Source of the DNA: an uncultured Oscillospiraceae bacterium
Lineage (GTDB): Bacteria; Bacillota; Clostridia; Oscillospirales; Oscillospiraceae
Reading direction: 5' to 3'
Length of the DNA stretch: 40,138 nucleotides
NCBI GenBank assembly: GCA_934655875.1
Contig: CAKUHB010000025.1
Span: forward strand, 1 to 40,138
The notes below the pieces were generated by a model, which worked only from the letters and a program-made list of their open reading frames with translations, did no database searches and was not told where the DNA came from. A program made the translations under genes and the position numbers. Shown here piece by piece: positions 25,506 to 33,675 of the stretch. Positions within the stretch are counted from its first letter, which is position 1, and each line of letters starts with the position of its first letter.

Positions 25506-26864
25506 ATGGCGGAATACTGCCCGTACTGCATGCGGCCAAGCAGCGGGAAATACTGCCAGTATTGCGGCGGCGAGATCGCATTTCGCGGAAAAGAGCTCCA
25601 GCTGCCCGTTGGAACGCGTCTGATGGGAGCGTCGGCACCGTATCTGCTCGGCGCGTCCATCGGACAGGGCGGCTTCGGCGTGACCTACGCGGCGCTGAAC
25701 TGCGCAAGCGGGGAACGCGTTGCGATCAAGGAATACTTTCCAATCTTCTGGTCAGAACGGAGCGGGAATGGAAGAGATGTCCTTCCAAAGAACGCATGCG
25801 CGCCGGTATATACGGCCGGACGCGATAAGTTCCTGAAAGAGGCCGGGACGATCCGGAAGCTGAAGCACCTGAAGTCTATCGTCAATGTCAGCGATTTCTT
25901 TCAGGCAAACAACACGGCCTATATCGTCATGGAGTATCTCGAAGGAGAGACGCTCACGCAGCTGGTAAAACGCAAAAAACGGCTTTCCATAGAGGATCTC
26001 TGGCACATGCTGCGGCCGCTGATGGAGGATATCAACGATATGCACATCCTGGATGTGCTGCACCGCGATATCGCGCCGGATAATATCATGGTGACAAAGG
26101 ACGGCAGCCTGCGGCTGATGGATTTTGGCTCCGCACGAAGCTTCCAGAAAACGCCGTCAGGCAAAACGCAGTTTATCAAGCCGGGGTTTTCCCCTGTCGA
26201 GCAGTACCTGCGCGAGGGCAGTCAGGGGCCGTTCACCGACGTATATTCCATGGCGGCGACGATCTATTACTGCCTGTGCGGCGAGACCCCGGCGCAGGCG
26301 CCGGACCGGCTCAGTGAGATCACCAACCATCAGGTGGATCCGCTGAAACGGCCGCGCGATCTCGGCGTCCGACTCCCTGTCTCGGCAGAGACGGCGCTCC
26401 AGCGCGCAATGGCCGTCCAGAGCAGCGCACGGACGCAGACCATGCGGGAGTTCTGCGACCAGTTTTATCGTGATGCCGCAGATCACGACCAGCTGACGTT
26501 TCTGCCGCTCCGTGCCGTACCGGAGGAGCGGGTGCTGGAGATCAGCTGGCGCGGGAGACGGCCGTCCGGTGCAAGCTATTTTCTGTCCCGGCGGATCAAC
26601 AACGGGAAATACCGCACGATCAGCAGCGGCAACCAGACAAATCAGCGCGACCGGCTTCCGAACAATGCAAAAAGCGTACAGTACAGGCTCGAGCTGCGTG
26701 ATACGCACGGGACGGTATCCGGCAGCTGTGAAAGCCGCCCGATCAATGTGGAAGCGTGGGAAGCCGGGCCGTTCCTGCCGCAGAAGCTCCTGCTGCCCGC
26801 GCTTGCCGCAGCGGCGGTCATTCTGCTGGCCGCGCTGGCAGCTGCGCTGGCCGGCGCCTTCTGA
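25506..26864 (+). CDS. Zinc-ribbon Ser/Thr protein kinase with C-terminal membrane anchor
   Basis: Kinase of 452 residues. A zinc ribbon opens it (CPYC at 5-8, CQYCGG at 17-22). The kinase domain (about 45-320) has IGQGGFGVTY, catalytic Lys75 (VAIKEYFP), HRDIAPDN (186-193, Ala instead of the usual Lys) and DFGSAR (206-211). A segment of about residues 340-415 (ISWRGRRPSGASYFLSRR and following) looks like a fibronectin-III-type fold. A single hydrophobic helix at about 428-450 ends the protein, so everything else should be cytoplasmic and tail-anchored. Unlike its neighbours it has no ectodomain, and it may act as a secondary kinase. It starts right after the protease-FHA gene and precedes kinase 3 by about 35 bases. 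Confidence 0.9.
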   Translation: MAEYCPYCMRPSSGKYCQYCGGEIAFRGKELQLPVGTRLMGASAPYLLGASIGQGGFGVTYAALNCASGERVAIKEYFPIFWSERSGNGRDVLPKNACAPVYTAGRDKFLKEAGTIRKLKHLKSIVNVSDFFQANNTAYIVMEYLEGETLTQLVKRKKRLSIEDLWHMLRPLMEDINDMHILDVLHRDIAPDNIMVTKDGSLRLMDFGSARSFQKTPSGKTQFIKPGFSPVEQYLREGSQGPFTDVYSMAATIYYCLCGETPAQAPDRLSEITNHQVDPLKRPRDLGVRLPVSAETALQRAMAVQSSARTQTMREFCDQFYRDAADHDQLTFLPLRAVPEERVLEISWRGRRPSGASYFLSRRINNGKYRTISSGNQTNQRDRLPNNAKSVQYRLELRDTHGTVSGSCESRPINVEAWEAGPFLPQKLLLPALAAAAVILLAALAAALAGAF

Positions 26865-26899
26865 AAACCGGAGAGCAGATCTGAATGGAGAAGAGAGAA

Positions 26900-29644
26900 A
26901 TGAGATATTGCCCCTACTGCATGCAGGAAATTGAAGGAACATGGTGTCCGCACTGTCAGGAGGATGTCAGTGCCGCGAGCAACGGCACGAATCTCGCGAT
27001 CGGGACGATCCTCGACGCGCATTATATGATCGGCTGCTGTCTGGGCGCAGGCGGCTTTGGCGTGACCTATCTGGCGAAGGATCTGAATTTGGGCCGTGTC
27101 GTCGCGATCAAGGAGTATTTTCCGTCCTGCTGGGCCTACCGGAAAAAGGACACGCAGGAGGTCTGCGCCTTCCCGGATCAGCAGCCGGCCTATGAGCACG
27201 GGAAACGGCAGTTCCTGAACGAAGGCCAGATGCTTGTCAACGTGGAGGAGCTTCCGCACATCGTGGACGTGTATACCTTTTTTGAGGAAAATGGTACGAG
27301 CTATCTGGTCATGCGGTATCTGAAGGGAAAAACGCTCGCGGAGCTGGTGCAGGCGTCTGAGAAGGGGAGACTTGCGCTGGACGACCTGCTGCCGCTGCTT
27401 CTGCCGCTGATGGAGGATATCGACCAGCTGCACCGGAAGAACCCTCCGATCCTGCACCGGGATATTACGCCCGGCAACATCATGCTCAGCCGCGGGAAGC
27501 TTCAGCTGATCGATTTCGGCTCCGCGCGGCAGGTTTTGAGCGATAAGTCCATGTCCGCCATGGTAAGCATTGGATTTGCACCGCCGGAGCAGTTTTCCCG
27601 GAAAAATCAGGGGCCGTATACGGATGTTTACGCCATGGCGGCGACGATCTACTACTGCATCACCGGCAAAAAGCCGCAGGACGCGGCCGGCCGGGTATTC
27701 AGCGATCAGCTGCTTTTCCCGGGGGAGCTGCCGGATGACGAGGATCCCCACATCAGCAAGGCACAGAGCGATGCACTGCGCCGCGCAATGGCGATCCAAT
27801 ACAGCCAGCGGACACCGACAATGGAAGCGTTCATCGAAGACCTGAAACAGAAGCCAAAGGAAGCCCCGGCGCACGTGAAGAAGCCGCGGGAAGCGCCGAA
27901 ACGCGCAAAGCATCCGTTCCTGCGCAGAAAGCCGCGGCTGCATGTGCAGAGCATCCTGCAATCCATCGCACGCAAAAAGTGGCTCCTCCCGGCCGCAGCC
28001 GCGGCGATCCTGCTTGTAATTCTGCTTGCCATCCCCAAGCCCAAGGCGCAGCCGCAGCCGGAAACATCCGGCGAAACGCCATCCGCGGTCGTTCAGGAGC
28101 CGGAGACCGGCGAACAGGATACGCAGGCGCAGCCATCTACGCCGAGCCAGACGCCCGAGGAGCCGGCAGAGGAGAAGCAGACACTGGCTTCTGTCAGGCT
28201 TGAAGACTGTGAACTCATCGAAGGGCAGTCCATGCAGTTGACGCCCGTGCTGACCCCGGAAGACTACCGGAGCACGGCAAGCACGTGGGACAGCAGCGAC
28301 CGTTCCGTCGCCACGGTCAGCCGGAGCGGTAAAGTCACGGCAAAGGAACCGGGCACGACAAAGATCACCCTGACGGTAGACGGAAGCGAAGCTGCGTGTA
28401 CCGTGACGGTTTTGCAGGCGGAGGTCGAGTCTGTCACACTGGCGAGCGGCCCCATCAAAACGGAATACTACGCCAGCATGGCCTTCGACCCGGCAGGCAT
28501 CGCGCTCGATGTAACGTATAACAACGGCGAGACGCAGACAGTCACCTCCGGCTTCGAGCTTTCCGGCTTCGACGCGTCCAAAACCGGGGAAAGGACGGTC
28601 ACAGTCAGCTATGAGGGCAAGCAGGCCGGAACGGTGCGTGTGACTGTAAAGCCGAAGGTTCTGATAACGGGCGCAGGGAGCGCAGGCTTCCAGGGATATA
28701 ATATGGTGAATACGATCCAATACGGGAGTAAGATCTATTACACCAAAATGACGCTGAAAAGCTCCGGCTGGAGCTACTCGATCTGCCGAAAGGACACGCC
28801 GTCTTCGGAGCCGGTCTGCGTATACACGGCGAGGGAAGGCTTTATCGGAGAGTTCTTCCTGGTACAGGATCGTATCTTCTTTGCCACAAGCGTCGGAGGC
28901 GACCGCGTCATTGCATCGGTCGATCTTGACGGTGAAAATTACTATGCGATCACCGCACGCAGCAAGGACTGTATCGGCTGCTATTACAGCTACGGCTGGG
29001 TCTATTCCTATTCTGCCGGAGATGGCCGCCTTGTCCGCTTCCGGACGGACGGCTCGCAGTACGAATGGGTCGGAGAAAAGGAAATCTCCTCGGGAAAGTA
29101 TAGTATTTCAGGGCAAGAAATCCTCTACATGGTATATGACAGCGGGAAAACGATGCTCAAGTGCTTCGATACCCAAAAAGATACAACGACGACCCTGAAG
29201 ACGCTGGACACCGAATCCGTCTGGCTCATCGGCGCCTACGGGGACGCGCTGTTTTATACCATGTATGATGCCGTGAAGAAAGACAATACGATTACCGGCG
29301 GAAACCTGAAGCTGTGCCTGTATGATCTCAAAAACGGCACGACCTATACGCTTGGAAGCGGCAAAACGGAAGCCGCGATCTGGAACGGACAGATCTTTGC
29401 CTGCGACGAAAACGGAAATGCAGAGCTTCGGGAGCTGGGCGATCCGACGGTCGTGACGAAGGAGTTCAGGCTTCCAAATGCGCTGATGTCCGGCCTGAAT
29501 GTTCCGGCCAGCCGCGTGATCCCCGTCGGGAACAACCTCGGCTTCGTCATCGATGGCACTGCGGGCGACAGCGCCATGGCAAAGGTCATCCTGATCAACA
29601 GCAATCTCAAGCAGGTCGCGTCGATCACCACAGAGCAGCAATAA
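26900..29644 (+). CDS. Zinc-ribbon trans-membrane Ser/Thr kinase with Ig-like and beta-propeller-like ectodomain
   Basis: Protein of about 914 residues. It begins with a zinc ribbon (CPYC at 4-7, CPHC at 16-19). The kinase domain (about 40-320) has LGAGGFGVTY, Lys71 (VAIKEYFP), HRDITPGN (186-193) and DFGSAR (205-210). The trans-membrane helix is at about 360-379. Outside the cell are a Pro/Glu/Thr linker, a Big_2-type Ig domain (about 427-507, WDSSDRSVATVSRSGKVTAK), a Big_3-type domain (about 510-586, VTYNNGETQTVTSGFELSG), and about 325 residues of repeated strands like a DUF5050 beta-propeller. ATG 26900 has GGAG 9 bases upstream and aligns with kinase 2; ATG 26885 is an alternative. The ectodomain suggests sensing of cell-wall or surface ligands. 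Confidence 0.9.
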   Translation: MRYCPYCMQEIEGTWCPHCQEDVSAASNGTNLAIGTILDAHYMIGCCLGAGGFGVTYLAKDLNLGRVVAIKEYFPSCWAYRKKDTQEVCAFPDQQPAYEHGKRQFLNEGQMLVNVEELPHIVDVYTFFEENGTSYLVMRYLKGKTLAELVQASEKGRLALDDLLPLLLPLMEDIDQLHRKNPPILHRDITPGNIMLSRGKLQLIDFGSARQVLSDKSMSAMVSIGFAPPEQFSRKNQGPYTDVYAMAATIYYCITGKKPQDAAGRVFSDQLLFPGELPDDEDPHISKAQSDALRRAMAIQYSQRTPTMEAFIEDLKQKPKEAPAHVKKPREAPKRAKHPFLRRKPRLHVQSILQSIARKKWLLPAAAAAILLVILLAIPKPKAQPQPETSGETPSAVVQEPETGEQDTQAQPSTPSQTPEEPAEEKQTLASVRLEDCELIEGQSMQLTPVLTPEDYRSTASTWDSSDRSVATVSRSGKVTAKEPGTTKITLTVDGSEAACTVTVLQAEVESVTLASGPIKTEYYASMAFDPAGIALDVTYNNGETQTVTSGFELSGFDASKTGERTVTVSYEGKQAGTVRVTVKPKVLITGAGSAGFQGYNMVNTIQYGSKIYYTKMTLKSSGWSYSICRKDTPSSEPVCVYTAREGFIGEFFLVQDRIFFATSVGGDRVIASVDLDGENYYAITARSKDCIGCYYSYGWVYSYSAGDGRLVRFRTDGSQYEWVGEKEISSGKYSISGQEILYMVYDSGKTMLKCFDTQKDTTTTLKTLDTESVWLIGAYGDALFYTMYDAVKKDNTITGGNLKLCLYDLKNGTTYTLGSGKTEAAIWNGQIFACDENGNAELRELGDPTVVTKEFRLPNALMSGLNVPASRVIPVGNNLGFVIDGTAGDSAMAKVILINSNLKQVASITTEQQ

Positions 29645-29710
29645 GCCCGGAAAAGCCGGCAAAAGCCGCCGGTATCCCGACATAGAGACACCGTGGAAAG
29701 ACTGCTTTCC

Positions 29711-29739
29711 TTGCAATCGCTTTCTCCGTATGGTATGCT
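29711..29739 (+). promoter_or_regulatory. Promoter of the NarX/LiaS-type kinase gene
   Basis: TTGCAA (29711-29716), exactly 17 bases, TATGCT (29734-29739). It lies upstream of the GTG start at 29774 and rules out longer upstream starts for that gene. Confidence 0.65.
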
Positions 29740-29773
29740 TTGCATACAGAAACCCATTCGGGCAGGTGATTTT

Positions 29774-31513
29774 GTGACGGCGCAGAGAAAACGCGAGATA
29801 GTTACCGGCAGTATTGTGACGCTTTTGATCGTCTGCGCTGCTCTGGCGCGGGTCATGACCCGCGGGCGCCGGGACGAGCCTTATTTTCTGCCGGTCTCGC
29901 TGGCGGCACTGTATTCCGTGCTCTATATCAGCAGGATCCCATGGATCGAACTGCTGGCCGGAGATATGACGGTGGTGCAGTGTCTTCTGCTGGCCGCCGG
30001 ATTGGAGAGCTGCATCCGCTGCGGGCTTATCCAGTCAAATACCGGCTATCGGGCGCTGTTTGAAGCGTCCGTCACCCGTGCGGAGATCACGGATGAGTCG
30101 CTTCATGTGCAGGCCGCGTCTGTGCCGCACGAGCTGTTCCCGGAGGATAGACTGCGCGAGGCGGTTCATCAGACGACACAGCTTGACCGAAACACGCTGC
30201 TCAAAAGCAGCCCCATTCGGAAAGGCTTTGTCTTTTGGCAGGAGGACATTTCGGAATTGCAGGAGGCGCTCGATGAGCTCCGCCTGGTGCAGGAGGAGCT
30301 GCGGGACGCCGGCGATATTCTGAAGGAAGAAAACGCGCAGAAGGCCCGTAAATTGAAGCTGGAGGAGCAGACACGGCTCTATGACCTCATTGAGCAGGAA
30401 TCTGCGCCGCAGTTCGCGCGGCTGGACGCTCTTTTGTCGGAGCTTTCCGCTACCCGGTCCCCGGAGGACGCGAAGCGCCTTTTGGGACGCATCGCCGTCA
30501 TCATGACGTACATCAAGCGGCGCAGCAATCTGCCCGCCGCCATCTGTATTTTTAGCGCCAGAGGGCTCGTCCGCCTGATGAACCGGCGGATGCTTGCGGT
30601 CGGGACGATGCTTCTTGGAAGCGGGATTCAGACGCTTGGAGAACTGCAAGCCGCGCTGGAGCATCCGCCGGAAACGGTCACGAAAGATGCTTCCATGCCC
30701 GGCGTCTACCACTTCCCGGACGGAAGCGCGCTGCGCTTTTCGCAGAATGAGATCCTGGATCGCGACGGCCAGCGCTATACCGAGGTCATCGCCGCGGATG
30801 TTTCCGAACTGATGGATGTGCGCGCACAGCTGGACGCGGAAAACAGACGGCTGGACGCTGCAAACAGGGCGCTTCGGAAGCTGGGCGAGGAAATGGCGGA
30901 TATCGTCCGCGAGGAAGAAATTCTGAACATGAAGATCCGCGTCCATGACGATATCGGCTATTCGCTTTTGTCCGTGCGCAGGGCGTATTGGCAATGCGAA
31001 GACATGGACGAGCTGCACACGCTCGCCGGGCAGTGGCGCACGACCATCCGTCTGCTGCACGCCGATGTGCCGGAAGCGCCTGCCGACGCGCTGGAATACG
31101 CGCGCATGCGGGCAAAGGAACTCGGCGCGGAAGTCGAGCTGACGGGAACCTTCCCCAAAGAATCTGCCGCGCGGGAGCTGTTTTCCCTCGCCATCCGCGA
31201 ATGCACGTTCAACTGCGTCCGCCACGCGGGCGGCACGAAGATTTTAGCGGACTGCCGCTTGGCGCAGGCTGCGGCGATTCTGACGGTCACCAATGACGGC
31301 AGCATCCCCCAAGCGCCCATTTCCGAGGGCGGCGGTCTGACCGGCCTGCGCCGCCGTGTGGAGCAGATGCAGGGGACGATGCTGATTGAATCAAGGCCGC
31401 GCTTCACGCTGACCATCAAACTTCCCATATACGGCGACGGCAGAGACCCTCGGCGTGGATGCGCGGACGGTCAAATTCCACGTCAGCAATATGCTCCAGA
31501 AGACAAACTTTGA
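29774..31513 (+). CDS. Sensor histidine kinase (NarX/LiaS-like), C terminus replaced by a deletion junction
   Basis: Membrane sensor kinase of about 579 residues. Two to three hydrophobic segments lie in the first 90 residues. Long helical signalling regions follow (IEQESAPQFARLDALL; DVRAQLDAENRRLDAANRAL). The phosphoacceptor region MKIRVHDDIGYSLLSVRRAY is near residue 390, and the HATPase domain has AIRECTFNCVRHAGGT and GGGLTGLRRRVEQMQG. Kinases of this type pair with LuxR-type regulators. After LTIKLPIYG (about 31430) the frame runs out of register through the remains of such a regulator and ends at 31513, so about 28 residues are foreign. GTG 29774 is chosen because AGGTG lies upstream and the promoter at 29711 covers earlier starts. 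The catalytic parts look intact. Confidence 0.8.
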   Translation: MTAQRKREIVTGSIVTLLIVCAALARVMTRGRRDEPYFLPVSLAALYSVLYISRIPWIELLAGDMTVVQCLLLAAGLESCIRCGLIQSNTGYRALFEASVTRAEITDESLHVQAASVPHELFPEDRLREAVHQTTQLDRNTLLKSSPIRKGFVFWQEDISELQEALDELRLVQEELRDAGDILKEENAQKARKLKLEEQTRLYDLIEQESAPQFARLDALLSELSATRSPEDAKRLLGRIAVIMTYIKRRSNLPAAICIFSARGLVRLMNRRMLAVGTMLLGSGIQTLGELQAALEHPPETVTKDASMPGVYHFPDGSALRFSQNEILDRDGQRYTEVIAADVSELMDVRAQLDAENRRLDAANRALRKLGEEMADIVREEEILNMKIRVHDDIGYSLLSVRRAYWQCEDMDELHTLAGQWRTTIRLLHADVPEAPADALEYARMRAKELGAEVELTGTFPKESAARELFSLAIRECTFNCVRHAGGTKILADCRLAQAAAILTVTNDGSIPQAPISEGGGLTGLRRRVEQMQGTMLIESRPRFTLTIKLPIYGDGRDPRRGCADGQIPRQQYAPEDKL

Positions 31514-31580
31514 GAATAAGCTGCAATTGGCTGTCGCGGCGATCGAAAACCGGCTGACGGCAAATTTTCTGGAGGAATAA
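31437..31580 (+). pseudogene. C-terminal remnant of a LuxR-type response regulator
   Basis: In a different frame from the kinase, 47 codons plus stop encode AETLGVDARTVKFHVSNML and onward, ending ENRLTANFLEE. This is the recognition-helix half of a LuxR/NarL DNA-binding domain. The receiver domain, linker and start codon are missing: the sequence begins at a junction near 31434-31442. It was presumably the partner of the upstream kinase. It has no start of its own and overlaps the kinase tail by 77 bases. Confidence 0.8.
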
Positions 31581-31609
31581 AAGCCTTCCCCTCCGGGGAA
31601 GGCTTTTTT
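31581..31609 (+). terminator. Terminator of the kinase/regulator unit
   Basis: AAGCCTTCCCC (31581-31591) pairs with GGGGAAGGCTT (31595-31605), loop TCC, followed by further T to 31609. It begins directly after the regulator stop codon. Confidence 0.92.
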
Positions 31610-31625
31610 GCGTAAATATTTTTCT

Positions 31626-31658
31626 GCACACTGCCCATTTGGACAGTGTGCTTTTTTT
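31626..31658 (+). terminator. Second hairpin with T run
   Basis: GCACACTG (31626-31633) pairs with CAGTGTGC (31644-31651), loop of 10, followed by seven T. It lies 15 bases past the previous terminator and about 40 bases before the next ATG, so it may instead belong to the leader of the broken regulator gene that follows. Confidence 0.7.
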
Positions 31659-31697
31659 CTGCCTGCGGTATGCTGAAAAGCAGGAAGGAGGGATTCC

Positions 31698-31817
31698 ATG
31701 AAACGAATCGTGCTCGATCTGCAATGCGCCATGTTCGCCGATGCCGTCACAATGGCGTTGGAGCGCAGTGATCCGGATTTCTGTATGACTACGCAGCGCT
31801 CGTTGAAATGGACATGA
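31698..31817 (+). pseudogene. N-terminal remnant of another response regulator
   Basis: GGAAGGAGGG lies before ATG 31698. The frame encodes MKRIVLDLQCAMFADAVTMA and on to SDPDFCMTT, typical of the first strand and helix of a LuxR-type receiver. It then runs out of register and stops after 39 codons. The break is near 31787-31792, where GACTAC is common to this frame and the next gene fragment. It cannot be the missing front of the remnant at 31437 in its present order, because it lies downstream of it. No phosphoacceptor aspartate or DNA-binding part remains. Confidence 0.65.
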
Positions 31818-32958
31818 TGGACTCGAGCTACCTGCGCATTGACTACGACCCTGCCACCGGTTATACGGGCGAAGTGCAGGTTGAGGGCGAAGAGCCGGAT
31901 ACGTTTACGCTGGAAGACGAGTTGGGAATGCTGAACTTCGACAGCGGCGATCAGATGGGCTTCTTTGAAGAAGCACCCGGCGTCGTCGGCATCACGCACG
32001 CCGACATCGGCGGCACGATCTTCTTCGCGCTCGATTCCGTCGAGCGCCCCGAAGCGACCGCCGCGGCGGAGCCGGTAGAAACCGGTGACCCGCTGCTTGC
32101 GTTCTAGAACGGCGACTGGTACGGCTGGTGGTTCATGTACGGCTGCAAGGGCAGCTATGAAGAGTTTGAGGGCGCATACTGGGACTGCGAAGCACACATT
32201 GAAATTGACCCTGACACCTACACCGGCACCATGGAGATGTGGGACGACGAACAGTATCAGAACATGGGCGGCATCGGCATGGTCGACGTGTCCTTAAGCG
32301 AAAGCGGCACCGGCGCGCACGGCACGCTCATGTCCGAGGGCGGCTGGTTCGAGGAAATGACAATCTTGCACGCCGACTGGATCATGGATCCAGGTCTCGA
32401 TGAGTCTGACAACTTCCTCATCATCACTGACAGCTATGACGACGACAACGGCAATGTCTGCTACTACAAGATGATGATGCGCAAGTGGGGCGAGCTTTGG
32501 GAGGATATCGACGAGAGCAGCCGCCCGTGGAGCTATGAGAACTGGTATAAGCCGATGATCGAAGACGGCGTGACCAAGATGTCCGTCCGCTTCGGCGATC
32601 CCGACCCCAGCGTCTATGAGGATCTGGAGCCGCAGGAGCCGCAGAATGAGGACGTCTCCGGCGCTGAAACCTGCGTCTCGACCGCAGACTATGGCAAATC
32701 CAACGCCGCAGCGACGGGCAAGGTGACGCTCGATACGCTCAAGAACGGCTGGGAGACCATCCGCGGCGACGAAAACAAATACGACCTGCTCTATGAGGAT
32801 GTCCGTGATCTCATGGGCTGCGACGGCGAAGCCTATAAAATTGACGGCACGAAAAATTCCTACTGCTGGCAGGCAGCGCGATCCTCACCGTGACCTTCAA
32901 GGTACTGGACGACGGCAATGAAGAGCTCAATGCCTTCTCCGTGACCGGACTGGATTAA
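31787..32958 (+). pseudogene. Decayed secreted/lipoprotein gene (front lost, one nonsense, one frameshift)
   Basis: From 31787 one frame reads DYAALVEMDMMDSSYLRIDY and continues with acidic, aromatic-rich sequence. It meets TAG at 32105-32107 inside DPLLAF*NGDWYGWW, most simply a Trp codon (TGG) changed to TAG. It continues in the same frame through WFMYGCKGSYEEFEGAYWD and MSEGGWFEEM to about 32872. There a one-base shift is needed to continue as AILTVTFKVLDDGNEE and end FSVTGLD at 32958. The signal peptide and start are replaced by the regulator fragment. I infer that this was a clostridial lipoprotein of unknown function. Confidence 0.75.
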
Positions 32959-33000
32959 AGAAACACATATCAGGGCAGGCGCGCGCCCGAGCACGACACA

Positions 33001-33408
33001 ATGAAATACTCCATCGGCTGGCAGAGTCACTGGGATGGAAGCCTGCTGAGTCTCGAGCTGACGGCGGGCCAGCCCGACGGCGAGACGTATCACGATCTCT
33101 ATTTTTTTGATTTTGAAACCCAGACGCGCCTGACAGCGGAGGAGGTTCTGACCCGCATGGGACTTTCGTGGGACGCACTGGAACCGGCGCTTGTCCGCGC
33201 AGCGGCGCGCGAGCACGACCGCATGATGCAGGTGCAGGATGTGGAATTTACGAATGATCTCATTGCGGATACGCTGGCGCTGCGGGCAAAGTCTGTGCTG
33301 GCCGCACAGGATGCCGCGCTGCCGCTCTATCCAAACGGCGACGGTAAGCTGACGGTCTATCCTATCTTCACGATGATACCGCAAAAACGCAGCCTGAAAA
33401 CTATCTGA
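33001..33408 (+). pseudogene. Fragment of an uncharacterised secreted protein, cut by the element junction
   Basis: An open frame encodes MKYSIGWQSHWDGSLLSLEL, YFFDFETQTRLTAEEVLTRMG and AAREHDRMMQVQDVEF, then LPLYPNGDGKLTVYPIF. The composition suggests an envelope or extracellular domain, similar in feel to RsiV/DUF3298-type proteins, but I cannot name it. There is no signal peptide and no good ribosome site. After about residue 123 the sequence becomes that of the mobile-element gene that follows, in another frame. Both ends therefore appear to be missing. Confidence 0.55.
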
Positions 33409-33674
33409 AAAACGCAGAGATGGCGATGGAAGATGATTACGGCATGATCGACGGTATCATCAACAACGGTCCCAAGCAGCCAACCGTTGCCGAACTCGAA
33501 GCGCAGGTTCAGGCTGGTATATCCATTTCCCTGATGGATTTGGCAGCGGCTACTCATCGGGAACTGAACGCCGGTAAGCGCAAACAATCCGTGCTGGAGC
33601 AGCTCAAAAAGCAGCCTGTGCAAGAACGTTCACATAAAACAGCGCCCGGAAAGAGCGCAGAAAAGGAGCTATGA
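33372..33674 (+). pseudogene. C-terminal end of an element protein with DUF4316-type tail
   Basis: The frame reads DTAKTQPENYLKNAEMAM, then EDDYGMIDGIINNG, then LTDL-type helical sequence (SISLMDLAAATHRELNA) and a lysine-rich end. This matches the C terminus of the YodL/DUF4316-containing proteins of conjugative transposons. An internal ATG at 33420 could start an 84-residue product but has no ribosome site. The front, normally several hundred residues, is missing at the junction with the chromosomal fragment. It ends 1 base before the TTRAP start, as in intact elements. Confidence 0.65.
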
Positions 33675-33675
33675 T

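Noticed and set aside
26642..28720. Long minus-strand open frame (692 codons) opposite kinases 2 and 3
   Set aside because: The plus strand encodes clear kinase motifs and membrane helices here, and the antisense product has no recognisable domain.
13972..29644. Known TerY-P triad, T7SS or T6SS regulatory cluster
   Set aside because: No vWA (TerY), EssC/FtsK-type ATPase, WXG100, TssB/C or other secretion gene is visible, so only the kinase/PP2C/FHA parts are shared with those systems.
29645..29710. GC-rich inverted sequence after kinase 3 as a terminator
   Set aside because: Only a 5-bp stem can form and no T run follows, so transcript ending here is not supported.
29693..29773. Earlier start for the NarX/LiaS-type kinase
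   Set aside because: The interval contains a good promoter (TTGCAA-N17-TATGCT), and AGGTG is spaced for the GTG at 29774.
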